A stretch of 56,068 nt of DNA from Allomuricauda sp. TMED12 (GTDB lineage Bacteria; Bacteroidota; Bacteroidia; Flavobacteriales; Flavobacteriaceae): assembly GCA_002167435.2 (NCBI GenBank), contig NHBR02000148.1:1-56068 (forward strand), written 5' to 3'. The notes below the pieces were generated by a model. That model made no database searches. It saw nothing but the letters and a program-made list of their open reading frames with translations, and had not been told where the DNA came from. How positions within the stretch are numbered: position 1 is the first letter of the stretch; every line of letters begins with the position of its first letter. Shown here one piece after another: positions 8,107 to 15,762 of the stretch. Made by a program: the position numbers and the translations under genes.

Positions 8107-9273
8107 ATGAATTATGCAACGCAACATCATATCGGGAACAATCAATATACCCGAACAGAAACGACAACAGCAGTTACACCGACAGTTGGGCGAGTTCGCA
8201 AATTGGCTACAAAGACCAAAGGACGCAAACCAAGTGCAGAAAGACAAGCAGAAATCCGTACCGATAGCAATGCTACCAATGGTATTCTAAAGTGTACGTT
8301 TCTGCCTAAACTGAAAACAGCACAATCCGTACAGGCTTGTCAGAAAACGGAGAGGGATTTTTACAAGTCCCTTTCCCGACTTGCCGAGCATTACAGCATT
8401 GAACCGATGCAAACCCATGATTTTGAGTTTCCATACAATGTAGTATTATCTATGTGGGATATGGAAACCAAAGTAAAACGTACCAACATAAATTGGGACA
8501 GTTTCAAATTGGTACAGGATAGTAAGAAAACCTTTTTTGTAAGTGAGGAAAGGTATAATGTAGGTACAACCTTGTATTATATTCCTATTGCACCACTCTT
8601 TAAAATGCTCAAAGACCCGAAGCGTAAAAAGACCGCACAGCTACTTGTATCGGTATGCAGTTATCTGTACCATATTGCCGATGTGCCGTATTACAGGCAG
8701 GAAGACAGCTATTTGTATTGGTTGTATGAAACGCATAAAGATTGGGTAGAACAGGACGAGGAAACGGACGAAACAGAAACATATAGAAGTGAGTTGAGAA
8801 ATGCCGAATATATTGGCGACAGGATAGAACAAAAGTTATTTAACCGAAGCAATCTAAAGATATTTGAACAGCGTTTGAACCGATTTAAAAGCCTTGACAC
8901 GTTCGACAGGGAATGTTGGCAGGTAGCGTGTAATGCGTTTGCCCTTTGTACTGAATATCCGAAAGCAACTTTTTTTAGAAACGCACCATTGCCCGAAGAA
9001 GACCCTTATGACGATGATTACGAAACCGAAGCAATCGGAATGGAAAAGTACATTTCATTTATCGCAGATACCAAAGGTTGGCTATATGAAAGCCTTTCCG
9101 AAAGCATCAACAATGAGTTCAACGAATACGGAAAAATGGAAGAGCCGACCATTTGCAAAGCATTTGACGGCAGTAAAATAACACAAGGCAACCTTGATTT
9201 TGAAAATCGCCTGTTTGAATTGTTGGATGACCTTTCTTACTTATTATATAACTATAAAACAACAGAAAAATGA
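8107..9273 (+). CDS. Conserved hypothetical protein of the PRTRC cassette
   Basis: A 388-residue soluble protein with a basic, disordered N-terminus (about 1-70) and a larger folded domain rich in Tyr, Trp and acidic residues. No catalytic motif or named family could be recognised. It lies between PRTRC C and PRTRC B and its stop codon overlaps the next start (ATGA), implying translational coupling with the E2-like gene. Its fixed place suggests it is a cassette component, perhaps a substrate, scaffold or ligase-like factor; that is inference. Confidence 0.6.
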   Translation: MNYATQHHIGNNQYTRTETTTAVTPTVGRVRKLATKTKGRKPSAERQAEIRTDSNATNGILKCTFLPKLKTAQSVQACQKTERDFYKSLSRLAEHYSIEPMQTHDFEFPYNVVLSMWDMETKVKRTNINWDSFKLVQDSKKTFFVSEERYNVGTTLYYIPIAPLFKMLKDPKRKKTAQLLVSVCSYLYHIADVPYYRQEDSYLYWLYETHKDWVEQDEETDETETYRSELRNAEYIGDRIEQKLFNRSNLKIFEQRLNRFKSLDTFDRECWQVACNAFALCTEYPKATFFRNAPLPEEDPYDDDYETEAIGMEKYISFIADTKGWLYESLSESINNEFNEYGKMEEPTICKAFDGSKITQGNLDFENRLFELLDDLSYLLYNYKTTEK

Positions 9274-9992
9274 ACACCGTAAACGACATAACCAAAGATT
9301 TCGGCACATTATACTATCCAAAATCCGCTTTGGTTTTCTATGAAACCAAAGGAACAGATACAGCAATGTACGTGGAGCATTTCGATATGGATAGCAACGG
9401 AACGCCTATCAATGCCCACCCATTGACCGTAAAAGAAGCCAACGTATTGGCAAAGGCGTTACAGACCGATGAAGAAAAGAACACAGCCTTTTTAAAGTCA
9501 AAGGGAATATTGCCTACAAACATTCTGCATATCAATCCAAATGCTGAAAAAGGTATAGTATTATGGTACACCAAAGCACAGCAAAGACAACTGTATTTTG
9601 TGGATAGTTTGGGCATATCCAACGGAATGGCACAAGTACCGCCAATGCTTTGGTTAGCGAGCAAAAGCAGTCTTACTGTATTTGCTTTGGCAAGCGACAG
9701 AAGACCCACCGAGAAAACGCCATTGCATTACGCACCTTTCTTCAATATCTACGAAAAGGGCAATGTATGTATGGGTACTGTTAGTATTGATATTAAAAAT
9801 TCGGCTTCGGTTGAGGAATTTACACAGGCGTGGGAACATTATTTTTTTAATTCCTATTTCAGCCATTCATTATGCGAGAACCTCACGAAAAAAAACATTG
9901 TAAACCTTTGGAAAGACCTTATTGGCACAGATAAACCCTTTCCGAAAGAAGCATTAAAAAAGAATAACAAAACCCTTAAAAATCTATTGTGA
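9270..9992 (+). CDS. PRTRC system protein B, E2-like
   Basis: A 240-residue protein recognised as PRTRC B, a family that has been assigned to the prokaryotic E2 (ubiquitin-conjugating-like) fold, family D. Characteristic text: LYYPKSALVFYE near the start, then LWLASKSSLTVFAL, HYAPFFNIYEKGNVCMGTV and FTQAWEHYFFNSYFSH. The cysteine in NVCMG (about residue 167) falls where an E2-like active-site cysteine would be expected and is followed by two His-containing segments. ATGA overlap with the upstream gene and TGATG overlap with the downstream E1-like gene indicate tight coupling. Confidence 0.85.
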   Translation: MNTVNDITKDFGTLYYPKSALVFYETKGTDTAMYVEHFDMDSNGTPINAHPLTVKEANVLAKALQTDEEKNTAFLKSKGILPTNILHINPNAEKGIVLWYTKAQQRQLYFVDSLGISNGMAQVPPMLWLASKSSLTVFALASDRRPTEKTPLHYAPFFNIYEKGNVCMGTVSIDIKNSASVEEFTQAWEHYFFNSYFSHSLCENLTKKNIVNLWKDLIGTDKPFPKEALKKNNKTLKNLL

Positions 9993-10798
9993 TGAATACA
10001 GCAAAAACAGCAATCCATTTTACGGACAATTATCTGCTCAATCCGACAAACCCAATTTCGGTAAACCTTATCGGGGCAGGTGGCACAGGATCAAAAGTAT
10101 TGACCGCTTTAATGGAAATAAACGAGAGCTTGATAGCGTTGGGACACGCAGGGTTGCAAGTCCGCCTTTGGGATGATGATGTTATCACGAGTGCCAATTT
10201 AGGCAGACAGCGTTTTTTTGAAAGTGAAACAGGATTGTACAAATCGGTTGCATTGATAAACCGTATCAATCGTTGCATCGGTACAAATTGGAAAGCCGAA
10301 ACGGTAAAATTTGAAAAGGACAAGTTTGGCAGAATACCCGAAAAAGCAAGGGCAATCATTACTATTACTTGTGTGGACAATGTACAGGCGAGGTTTGGCG
10401 TTGCTGAAATTCTTAAAGAAATAAGTTACCGCAGACACTACCAAGATGAGCCGAAATATTGGTTGGATTTTGGCAACAGCCAAGATACAGGACAAGTGCT
10501 ACTATCTACTATCGGAGAGATAAAGCAACCCAATTCAGAGAAATACCAAACGGTGGCAAGCCTGCCATTTGTTACCGATGAATTTGGCGAATTGCTGAAG
10601 CAATCCGAACAAGAGGATAACACGCCAAGTTGCTCACTTGCCGAAGCGTTGGAACACCAGGACTTGTTTATCAATTCCTCATTAACCCAAATGGGTTGTT
10701 CTTTGCTGTGGAACTTATTTCGCAGGGGAATGACTGAATACAAAGGATTTTTTCACAATCTGAAAGATTTCCGCACCCACCCGATAAAAGTCGCCTGA
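9992..10798 (+). CDS. PRTRC ThiF-family (E1-like) protein
   Basis: A 268-residue ThiF/E1-like enzyme. ATG 9992 overlaps the previous stop by one base; a GTG one codon earlier is less likely. The Rossmann nucleotide-binding loop NLIGAGGTGS is at about 20-29. The adenylation signature LWDDDVITSANLGRQRF (about 58-74) supplies Asp, Asn, Arg and Gln residues of the E1 ATP site. TCVDN (about 125) follows, and a PSCSLAEAL segment near 212 holds a candidate transfer cysteine. By family it would adenylate the C-terminus of a ubiquitin-like partner, here PRTRC C. No JAB-type protease or ParB-like PRTRC gene is present. Followed by two hairpins. Confidence 0.9.
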   Translation: MNTAKTAIHFTDNYLLNPTNPISVNLIGAGGTGSKVLTALMEINESLIALGHAGLQVRLWDDDVITSANLGRQRFFESETGLYKSVALINRINRCIGTNWKAETVKFEKDKFGRIPEKARAIITITCVDNVQARFGVAEILKEISYRRHYQDEPKYWLDFGNSQDTGQVLLSTIGEIKQPNSEKYQTVASLPFVTDEFGELLKQSEQEDNTPSCSLAEALEHQDLFINSSLTQMGCSLLWNLFRRGMTEYKGFFHNLKDFRTHPIKVA

Positions 10799-10856
10799 CC
10801 CGAAAAGTCGGGCGGCAAAAAGACAGATCCTCCCGATGGTCGGGACAGTCTTTTTG
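10799..10856 (+). terminator. Double hairpin ending the SSB/PRTRC operon
   Basis: CCCGA/TCGGG hairpin directly after the ThiF stop (10799-10812), then a larger structure: a 9-bp stem CAAAAAGAC (10816-10824) / GTCTTTTTG (10848-10856) enclosing TCCCGA/TCGGGA. The T tract forms the descending arm. Fits a rho-independent terminator and is roughly symmetrical, so it may work both ways. Confidence 0.75.
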
Positions 10857-10984
10857 CATCAAATCGGTGCAACCCCTTTGTCAAAATGCACCGCTACACA
10901 ATTTCCTTTCTCTACCTTTTACCAAACAGGTTGCGACATTATTGTGTGGGATATTCATTATCCCAATGATTAGGTATGCAATGA

Positions 10985-11022
10985 CTTCTTTTCTTTTCAC
11001 ATAAGCGACCAAAGAAAAGAAG
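10985..11022. repeat. Polypurine/polypyrimidine hairpin
   Basis: A 12-bp perfect inverted repeat CTTCTTTTCTTT (10985-10996) and AAAGAAAAGAAG (11011-11022). It lies just past the end of the minus-strand receiver gene, so it may help terminate that transcript. Confidence 0.45.
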
Positions 11023-11040
11023 CAAAAGAACGCCGCTTGA

Positions 11041-11526
11041 TTAGAACAGATATTTTATACTATTATAATCGGAACGTAACTTATTACTGAAATATTCCTG
11101 TGCAATTTCCGCTACTCCCACACTAAAATATCTACCGCCATTGGTAACAACATCAATAGCTTTTTTAAAATCGTCCGTATCGCTACCAATGAGCAAATAA
11201 CCTGTAAAACCAATTTCCAAAAGAGGTTTTACGGCTTTTTCTGCATCAATATCATTATGTGCAATCAGGTTAATGGTTGGATATTGTGTTCTCAATTCTT
11301 GAAGCTGTGCCAGCACATTCTTATTGTAAAAATCAAGGTCAATAATACAAATGTTGGGAAGTGTTTTTAATGCTGGTAATTGAGATAGTCCGTCTTCAAT
11401 GTTTTCAGAACGGAACAATACTTCAATTCCTGAAGCAACGAGGTCGTTGCAGGTCAAATCCAAAATCGGGCTTTTATCATTGATAAAGGCGAGGGCAATT
11501 TTTTGTTGTGCTGTACCAGTTTCCAT
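11041..11526 (-). CDS. Orphan receiver-domain response regulator-like protein
   Basis: About 161 residues from ATG 11526; a longer frame begins only at TTG 11562. It has the alpha/beta pattern of a CheY-type receiver: KIALAFIND, then PNICIIDLDFY with the likely phospho-acceptor Asp, then INLIAHND and GFTGYLLIGSDTDDF. After this comes a NarL-like linker (GGRYFSVGVAEIAQEYF), but the sequence ends before any DNA-binding helix-turn-helix. No histidine kinase is encoded in the window. It may act by protein contact or be a truncated NarL-type regulator. Located beside the HTH pair, so a part in element regulation is plausible. Confidence 0.7.
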   Translation of the reverse strand: METGTAQQKIALAFINDKSPILDLTCNDLVASGIEVLFRSENIEDGLSQLPALKTLPNICIIDLDFYNKNVLAQLQELRTQYPTINLIAHNDIDAEKAVKPLLEIGFTGYLLIGSDTDDFKKAIDVVTNGGRYFSVGVAEIAQEYFSNKLRSDYNSIKYLF

Positions 11527-11617
11527 ATCATTACTTTTTTGAGTTGATGTAGCCCTGCACAAAAAAAAGAAGCGCAGGCAACCACACTTACCGATACTGA
11601 GGCACTGGTACGCCTTA

Positions 11618-11680
11618 ATCCCCGAATAAGCGAGCGCCCACGCCTATGACGTGAGCGTTCTTACTTATTGTCTTGGGGAT
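11618..11680. other. 63-nt long imperfect hairpin of unknown role
   Basis: Nested complementary arms: ATCCCC (11618-11623) with GGGGAT (11675-11680), AATAAG (11625-11630) with CTTATT (11664-11669), and GAGCGC.CACG (11632-11642) with CGTG.GCGTTC (11650-11660), around a 7-nt loop. No T tract follows on either strand, so it is not a classic terminator. It lies in the gap between the HTH pair and the receiver gene, within the likely receiver leader. Confidence 0.5.
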
Positions 11681-11800
11681 ACAAAAAATTACCAGTTTTC
11701 AGTACCAAGACCTAAAGCAAAAACACTTTAAGTATTGTTATATTTTACATAGCAAATATACTAAAGTCCTTCCGTTGAAACATAGTCAGAACCAAATTAA

Positions 11801-12100
11801 TTAGAAGCAATGTCTGTCATTGGTTATATAGTTCTGTTCTAAGACGGTCAGAATATCCGTTTCCTTATAAATAATCTTACCCCCAATTTGTATATACGGC
11901 AGGATATTATCGTCACGGTATTGCTGTAAAGTCCGTTTACTGATATGTAACAGCCTACACACATCTTCGCCCGACAAGTATATTTCTCCGTTCATTACAG
12001 GACGGTAATTTTTTAATATTTCTTCAATACGGTTTCTCAACTGCATTATCATTTCCTGATGGGCGATGATTTCTTCCGTTTCATTCGTCAGTAAATCCAT
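11801..12100 (-). CDS. Small helix-turn-helix DNA-binding protein (pair 1, second gene)
   Basis: A 99-residue protein with an N-terminal helical region and a C-terminal excisionase/MerR-like HTH: GEDVCRLLHISKRTLQQYRDDNILPYIQIGGKIIYKETDI. This HTH type occurs in pairs on Bacteroidota ICEs, where the Xis2c/Xis2d proteins of CTnDOT have related roles in excision and transfer control. It overlaps the upstream HTH gene by 20 bp, so they are co-translated. A similar pair is at 46331-47005. Exact role not known. Confidence 0.8.
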   Translation of the reverse strand: MDLLTNETEEIIAHQEMIMQLRNRIEEILKNYRPVMNGEIYLSGEDVCRLLHISKRTLQQYRDDNILPYIQIGGKIIYKETDILTVLEQNYITNDRHCF

Positions 12101-12392
12101 TGTCGTTGGTATTGTACGGCTGTCCGGCTTCGAGTAAAGCCTGTACGTCCGAGCGTTTATAATAATTCTTGCGGTTCAGTTTGGAATATGGTAATAAGCC
12201 TTTGTCCTTGTAGGTCTGCAAAGTCCGTTTGGTAATGTTCATCATCAAACACACTTCCTGGTTATCGAGCCATTGCTCCTCTTTGAAAATCGGGGTATAT
12301 TTTCGTGTGGCATTTTCGGTCATTTCCAAAAGTTCCCTTAGGTCATTCTTCATTCCGTCCAATGCGGTTTTTTGTATTGCAATAACTTCCAT
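12081..12392 (-). CDS. Small helix-turn-helix DNA-binding protein (pair 1, first gene)
   Basis: A 103-residue protein whose C-terminal half is a winged or MerR-like HTH: DNQEVCLMMNITKRTLQTYKDKGLLPYSKLNRKNYYKRSDV. It begins with a helical segment likely to dimerise. It is the first gene of a two-gene unit on the minus strand, with a 10-bp phased operator array 74-96 bp upstream of its start, so it could regulate itself. Probably a recombination directionality or transfer regulator; the specific function is inferred from related ICEs. Confidence 0.8.
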   Translation of the reverse strand: MEVIAIQKTALDGMKNDLRELLEMTENATRKYTPIFKEEQWLDNQEVCLMMNITKRTLQTYKDKGLLPYSKLNRKNYYKRSDVQALLEAGQPYNTNDNGFTDE

Positions 12393-12463
12393 TGTTTGCT
12401 CATTTTTTCTGTGGAAGTCGAATTTATAAAGGCTTATTGCAGGATTGGGAAAGGTTGCATTGA

Positions 12464-12488
12464 TTGGCGTTGAAAGGCAGTGTTTGGC
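12464..12488 (-). promoter_or_regulatory. 10-bp phased operator array, HTH pair 1
   Basis: GGC occurs at 12466, 12476 and 12486, exactly 10 bp apart. Read on the gene strand the units are AAGCCAAACA, CTGCCTTTCA and ACGCCAATCA, followed in phase by ATGCAACCTT. The same architecture precedes six other backbone transcription units. Confidence 0.7.
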
Positions 12489-12509
12489 TTTTTACTTTTG
12501 CCATAAACG

Positions 12510-12547
12510 AAAAATCGGATAACCTTTTGAGCTATCCGATTTTTTTT
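12510..12547 (-). terminator. Terminator after the TIGR02391 gene
   Basis: 12-bp perfect stem AAAAATCGGATA (12510-12521) / TATCCGATTTTT (12533-12544), with an 11-nt loop. It directly abuts the minus-strand stop codon at 12546 and has runs of A and T on both sides, so it may be bidirectional. Confidence 0.85.
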
Positions 12548-13346
12548 ATTTAAGCCCCGTTTTATAAGTGTTATCAAGTTTGTTGTGAATAATTGTTGCT
12601 ACAACCAAAACTTCTGTCATTTGTGAAAGTTGGGTATCTTCCAATATTTTGGGGTTGTGTGCTTTTGGATTTCTGTACATAGAAAAAAATCCTTTGCAGA
12701 AATTTCCAAAACCTTTGTGTTCACTTTCTTCGCTTTGATTTTTCAGAGTATTGAAAGCAAGCATAGGTCTTTTGTCCTTTCCCAACGCAAAACAATCATC
12801 AACTAAATCTGCTCCGTCTGAAGTATAGCCACTTTTTTGCCTAAGCCTCTCTGCTACACTTTTCGTAATTTCAAGTATAGCGTGAAAATAATTTTCCTTT
12901 AACCATTCAGCTTCACAATAAGGCAAAATTTCTGAATGAACTCCAATTCCGTGTACTTTTTCTTTGATTTTTAGTGACCTGCTTTTTGCTTCCGAAATAG
13001 TTTTCGCCTTATCAACTTGTCGGGGCTGTCCACTTTTATCAATTTCTATCCCTTCATAAACAAGTTTCTCATTGATAGTTGTTCTATCTTTTTCAAATTC
13101 ATCTTCGGAATTATATCTTTTAGGATTTAATAATCTAACAACAAATGCCAATACATTATTTCCACATCTGTCTTGTGCTTGTCTTTCTTTTAAAGCATAA
13201 AACAATCTGTCTGTTTTATTTGTGCCATATTGAGATTGAGAAATACCAGCACCTGATAAATGTTCTGTAATTTTCGTATGTGTCAGTATATTTGATATAA
13301 TATCAGATATATTTCGTAGGGTTATGTCATCAAAGGATTTTGTCAT
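12546..13346 (-). CDS. TIGR02391 (Ymh) family HEPN-type protein
   Basis: A 266-residue protein of the TIGR02391/Ymh family. The C-terminal part has SDGADLVDDCFA, then FSMYRNPKAHN (about residue 223). RNPKAH is an exact R-x4-H motif, the catalytic signature of HEPN ribonucleases. HEPN proteins of this family are linked to abortive infection and other stress defences. The gene is AT-rich compared with the tra genes, has its own terminator, and sits between the HTH pair and the tra operon as a cargo gene. No cognate antitoxin is obvious; RNase activity and defence role are inference. Confidence 0.8.
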   Translation of the reverse strand: MTKSFDDITLRNISDIISNILTHTKITEHLSGAGISQSQYGTNKTDRLFYALKERQAQDRCGNNVLAFVVRLLNPKRYNSEDEFEKDRTTINEKLVYEGIEIDKSGQPRQVDKAKTISEAKSRSLKIKEKVHGIGVHSEILPYCEAEWLKENYFHAILEITKSVAERLRQKSGYTSDGADLVDDCFALGKDKRPMLAFNTLKNQSEESEHKGFGNFCKGFFSMYRNPKAHNPKILEDTQLSQMTEVLVVATIIHNKLDNTYKTGLK

Positions 13347-13408
13347 TTTATAATTTTCCTCTTTATTATGAATACTAAATCATATAATCTAAATTTCCAT
13401 AAAAATAC

Positions 13409-13690
13409 TTATTTCGAGTTAGGTATCTCCACTTGTTGCTTCTCTTTGTCCTTTTTCATTTGGCTATAAGTCCATATACAGACAATACCGAGAATTATCA
13501 AAGCGTATGCAATCCATTTGCCGACACGTTCTATAAAACGGGTAAATACAGATGCTTCAAAACTCGAAAATCCCTCTGCACCCATACCATTACGCCTATA
13601 AAATTTCCTGCGGTTTATCCAATAAATAAGCACTATCGCAATAACGATAACAATAATACCAAACACCAATTGAGCCGTAACTGTATCCAT
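13409..13690 (-). CDS. Small membrane protein with two transmembrane segments
   Basis: A 93-residue protein starting MDTVTAQLVFGIIVIV. One hydrophobic helix (about 8-25, FGIIVIVIAIVLIYWI) is followed by a basic loop (NRRKFYRRNG), a soluble linker and a second helix (about 62-80, IAYALIILGIVCIWTY). Similar small membrane proteins accompany tra genes on other Bacteroidota ICEs, but I cannot assign a function. It lies between the tra operon terminator and the HEPN gene. Confidence 0.6.
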   Translation of the reverse strand: MDTVTAQLVFGIIVIVIAIVLIYWINRRKFYRRNGMGAEGFSSFEASVFTRFIERVGKWIAYALIILGIVCIWTYSQMKKDKEKQQVEIPNSK

Positions 13691-13749
13691 ACCCGTTAAG
13701 ATTATAATTCAAGTAAATTTAAACAAAAAACAACGTACACCGAAAGCTG

Positions 13750-13789
13750 AAAAGCAATAAACCGACCTGTAACAGTCGGTTTTGCTTTT
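13750..13789 (-). terminator. Terminator of the traE-traQ operon
   Basis: Long stem: AAACCGAC (13759-13766) / GTCGGTTT (13775-13782), extended after a 2-nt bulge by AAAAGCA (13750-13756) / TGCTTTT (13783-13789). It lies 13-52 bp beyond the traQ stop and separates the tra operon from the small membrane protein gene. Confidence 0.8.
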
Positions 13790-13801
13790 ATATAAGTAGC
13801 A

Positions 13802-14254
13802 TTAATCACTACTGTTGAACTGAAAGCTCAACTGCTTTTCGTTACCGAAGTTATCGGAAATCCAAACCTCAAAGGATTGTGATACGGTAGATGCCGAAGT
13901 GTAATACAACCGGAACTGCTCCGTTGGCAACGAATACAAATCGTTTGGCAAATACGGTGGTTCGTCATAATACCGCAATGTGCCTTGACCGTCAAATTGA
14001 AAGTAGCGGAGAAAATATTGCGTGTTGCTGTAATTGCCTGTTCGCTGTATGGTAATCCGTATCTCTACGGTCTGCCCACTGGCAATATCTTTGGGTACAG
14101 GCATTACTTTGACCTCAAAAGGGAAATCGTTCTGTATTTCGAGTTCATCGTCTTTGCTACAAGATACCAACGTAACCGAAGCCGTGAGGATTGCCAAGAG
14201 TATATATATTGAGCTTAATCCTATCCTGAATTTATTGAATATTGCTATCATCAT
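13802..14254 (-). CDS. traQ: Conjugative transfer protein TraQ (DUF3872)
   Basis: A 150-residue lipoprotein-like member of DUF3872, the TraQ family of CTnDOT-type elements. The N-terminus has a hydrophobic segment ending at LVSC, a lipobox whose Cys would be lipidated. The mature part is beta-rich (FPFEVKVMPVPKDIASGQTVEIRITI, then VSQSFEVWISDNFGNEKQLSFQF). It is the last gene of the mating-pore operon, 8 bp after traO. TraP, which normally lies between traO and traQ, is missing. TraQ is presumed to be an outer-membrane or periplasmic part of the transfer machinery. Confidence 0.9.
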   Translation of the reverse strand: MMIAIFNKFRIGLSSIYILLAILTASVTLVSCSKDDELEIQNDFPFEVKVMPVPKDIASGQTVEIRITIQRTGNYSNTQYFLRYFQFDGQGTLRYYDEPPYLPNDLYSLPTEQFRLYYTSASTVSQSFEVWISDNFGNEKQLSFQFNSSD

Positions 14255-14262
14255 TTTACATT

Positions 14263-14823
14263 TTAAAAATTAAACCTTAATCCCACGCCTGCGGACGGTC
14301 GGAATTGTTCCAAGTCTGTACCCCACAAAACCTTTGTACGCCCTTGCAGGACTAACACAAAACGGTCGGACAGGTACGTTTCAAATGTGAGCCGTCCGCC
14401 TGCTCCGTAAACAAAATTGTCTTCGCTCAGTATCTTCGCTCCGTCATACAACATTGCTTCGCCACGGTTGATGCTTTCGTAACCGACTACGCCTGTTATT
14501 CCAAAGTTCAGCGTGATGTTCTTACGAACATCGCCCAACAGGAAGAAACTGTAACCGCCCTCTGCGGTATAAGTTTCCTGCGGTATGCGCAGGTCTTTAT
14601 AATCGTGGTATTGATGCGTGTATTCCAACGCCCAAAGCTGGTAGTTACCATTTTTGCCGTTTACGGTCATTGCTACATTGATGTAATAATCGTTACCGAT
14701 TTTATCATCGGACAGCACACCCGTACTCACTTCCAATCCTTTCTGTTTAGGTAACATTCTTTGTGCCTGTGTGACCGTGATGGCCATAAAGATGAGCATC
14801 ACGGTATAGATATACTTTTTCAT
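14263..14823 (-). CDS. traO: Conjugative transfer protein TraO
   Basis: A 186-residue protein of the Bacteroidota TraO family. It has a cleavable signal peptide (MKKYIYTVMLIFMAITVTQAQ) and alternating amphipathic strands, and it ends in Phe within GVGLRFNF, as outer-membrane barrels do. It probably resides in the outer membrane as part of the type IV secretion channel. Located between traN and traQ in the minus-strand operon. Confidence 0.9.
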   Translation of the reverse strand: MKKYIYTVMLIFMAITVTQAQRMLPKQKGLEVSTGVLSDDKIGNDYYINVAMTVNGKNGNYQLWALEYTHQYHDYKDLRIPQETYTAEGGYSFFLLGDVRKNITLNFGITGVVGYESINRGEAMLYDGAKILSEDNFVYGAGGRLTFETYLSDRFVLVLQGRTKVLWGTDLEQFRPSAGVGLRFNF

Positions 14824-14844
14824 ATTATTTACTTTAAAAGGTTA

Positions 14845-15738
14845 TTAAAATTTCAGGTGCATATCGTTAATCAAACGAGCTTTGATTAAGTCGGAATTTT
14901 CTATCTGGAGTGTCTGATGCCTGCCACCGTTTTTCTCGAAAATCTCAATAAGTAGTACCTTGTCATCGGCAATGGTAAATTGGTCTAACAGGAACACGTT
15001 TTGCTCGGTCGTTTTTCCGCCAATCTCATCCAATGGTTTGTAAGTCCTAAGCGGTATCATCGGGCGTTCCTGCACTACGGTACGTTTGGCTACCTTTTTA
15101 TCCACCACTTTGAAATTCACAAAATCAATCTGAAACGGCACATTGGTACGGTTTCTCAATTCCGTATGGAAATAGTATTTGCCGTTGTGTATGTAGATAC
15201 CTTTGAGGATAAACTGAATACCGAAACTCTTAGCCCCGATATGCTTTACAATACGTTTGTCCTTTTTGTAAATGGTTTCCAAAAGCAAGCCTGCCAATGA
15301 TGGCGAATTGTTGCCCAATTCTTCAAAAAGCACATCGTTTCCGTTGGCTTTATCAACCGCCTTTTGCATTGTCAAGAGGTCATAGCTCAACGCTTCGGGA
15401 TAGGGACTGTAATACACATTGAAACTGTAAAAACGCCCGTCATTTGTGATAACTGAAAAATTGGTTTCCGCTTCAAATTCCCTTACCGATGCTTTTACAC
15501 GCAATACATTTTCCGCATCTTCCGCTTTTCCAGCAATCAGGTATTCGCTTCCCAAATCCACATAACGGATGGCGGTCGGAAAAATAAGATGTGAAGTTTT
15601 ATCGTAGGTAACTTCCATTCTATACGGTTCTATCTTGCCTAATGCAAGCGGAGTTTTTGCACTATCCTGTGCGTAAGATTGTACGGCAAAGCCGAGTATC
15701 AGGGCAAATGCCCAAAAGGTTTTTAAATGATTTTTCAT
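14845..15738 (-). CDS. traN: Conjugative transfer protein TraN (VirB9-like)
   Basis: A 297-residue periplasmic protein with signal peptide (cut near SYAQ, residue 24). It follows the TraN/DUF4138 pattern: HLIFPTAIRYVDLGSEYLIAGK near the mature N-terminus, NFSVITNDGRFYSFNVYY in the middle, and a C-terminal beta domain. The family is thought to correspond to VirB9, an outer-ring component of the T4SS core complex. It lies 24 bp after traM. Full length. Confidence 0.9.
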   Translation of the reverse strand: MKNHLKTFWAFALILGFAVQSYAQDSAKTPLALGKIEPYRMEVTYDKTSHLIFPTAIRYVDLGSEYLIAGKAEDAENVLRVKASVREFEAETNFSVITNDGRFYSFNVYYSPYPEALSYDLLTMQKAVDKANGNDVLFEELGNNSPSLAGLLLETIYKKDKRIVKHIGAKSFGIQFILKGIYIHNGKYYFHTELRNRTNVPFQIDFVNFKVVDKKVAKRTVVQERPMIPLRTYKPLDEIGGKTTEQNVFLLDQFTIADDKVLLIEIFEKNGGRHQTLQIENSDLIKARLINDMHLKF

Positions 15739-15762
15739 TGTTTAAATTATTTGAGTTCAACA

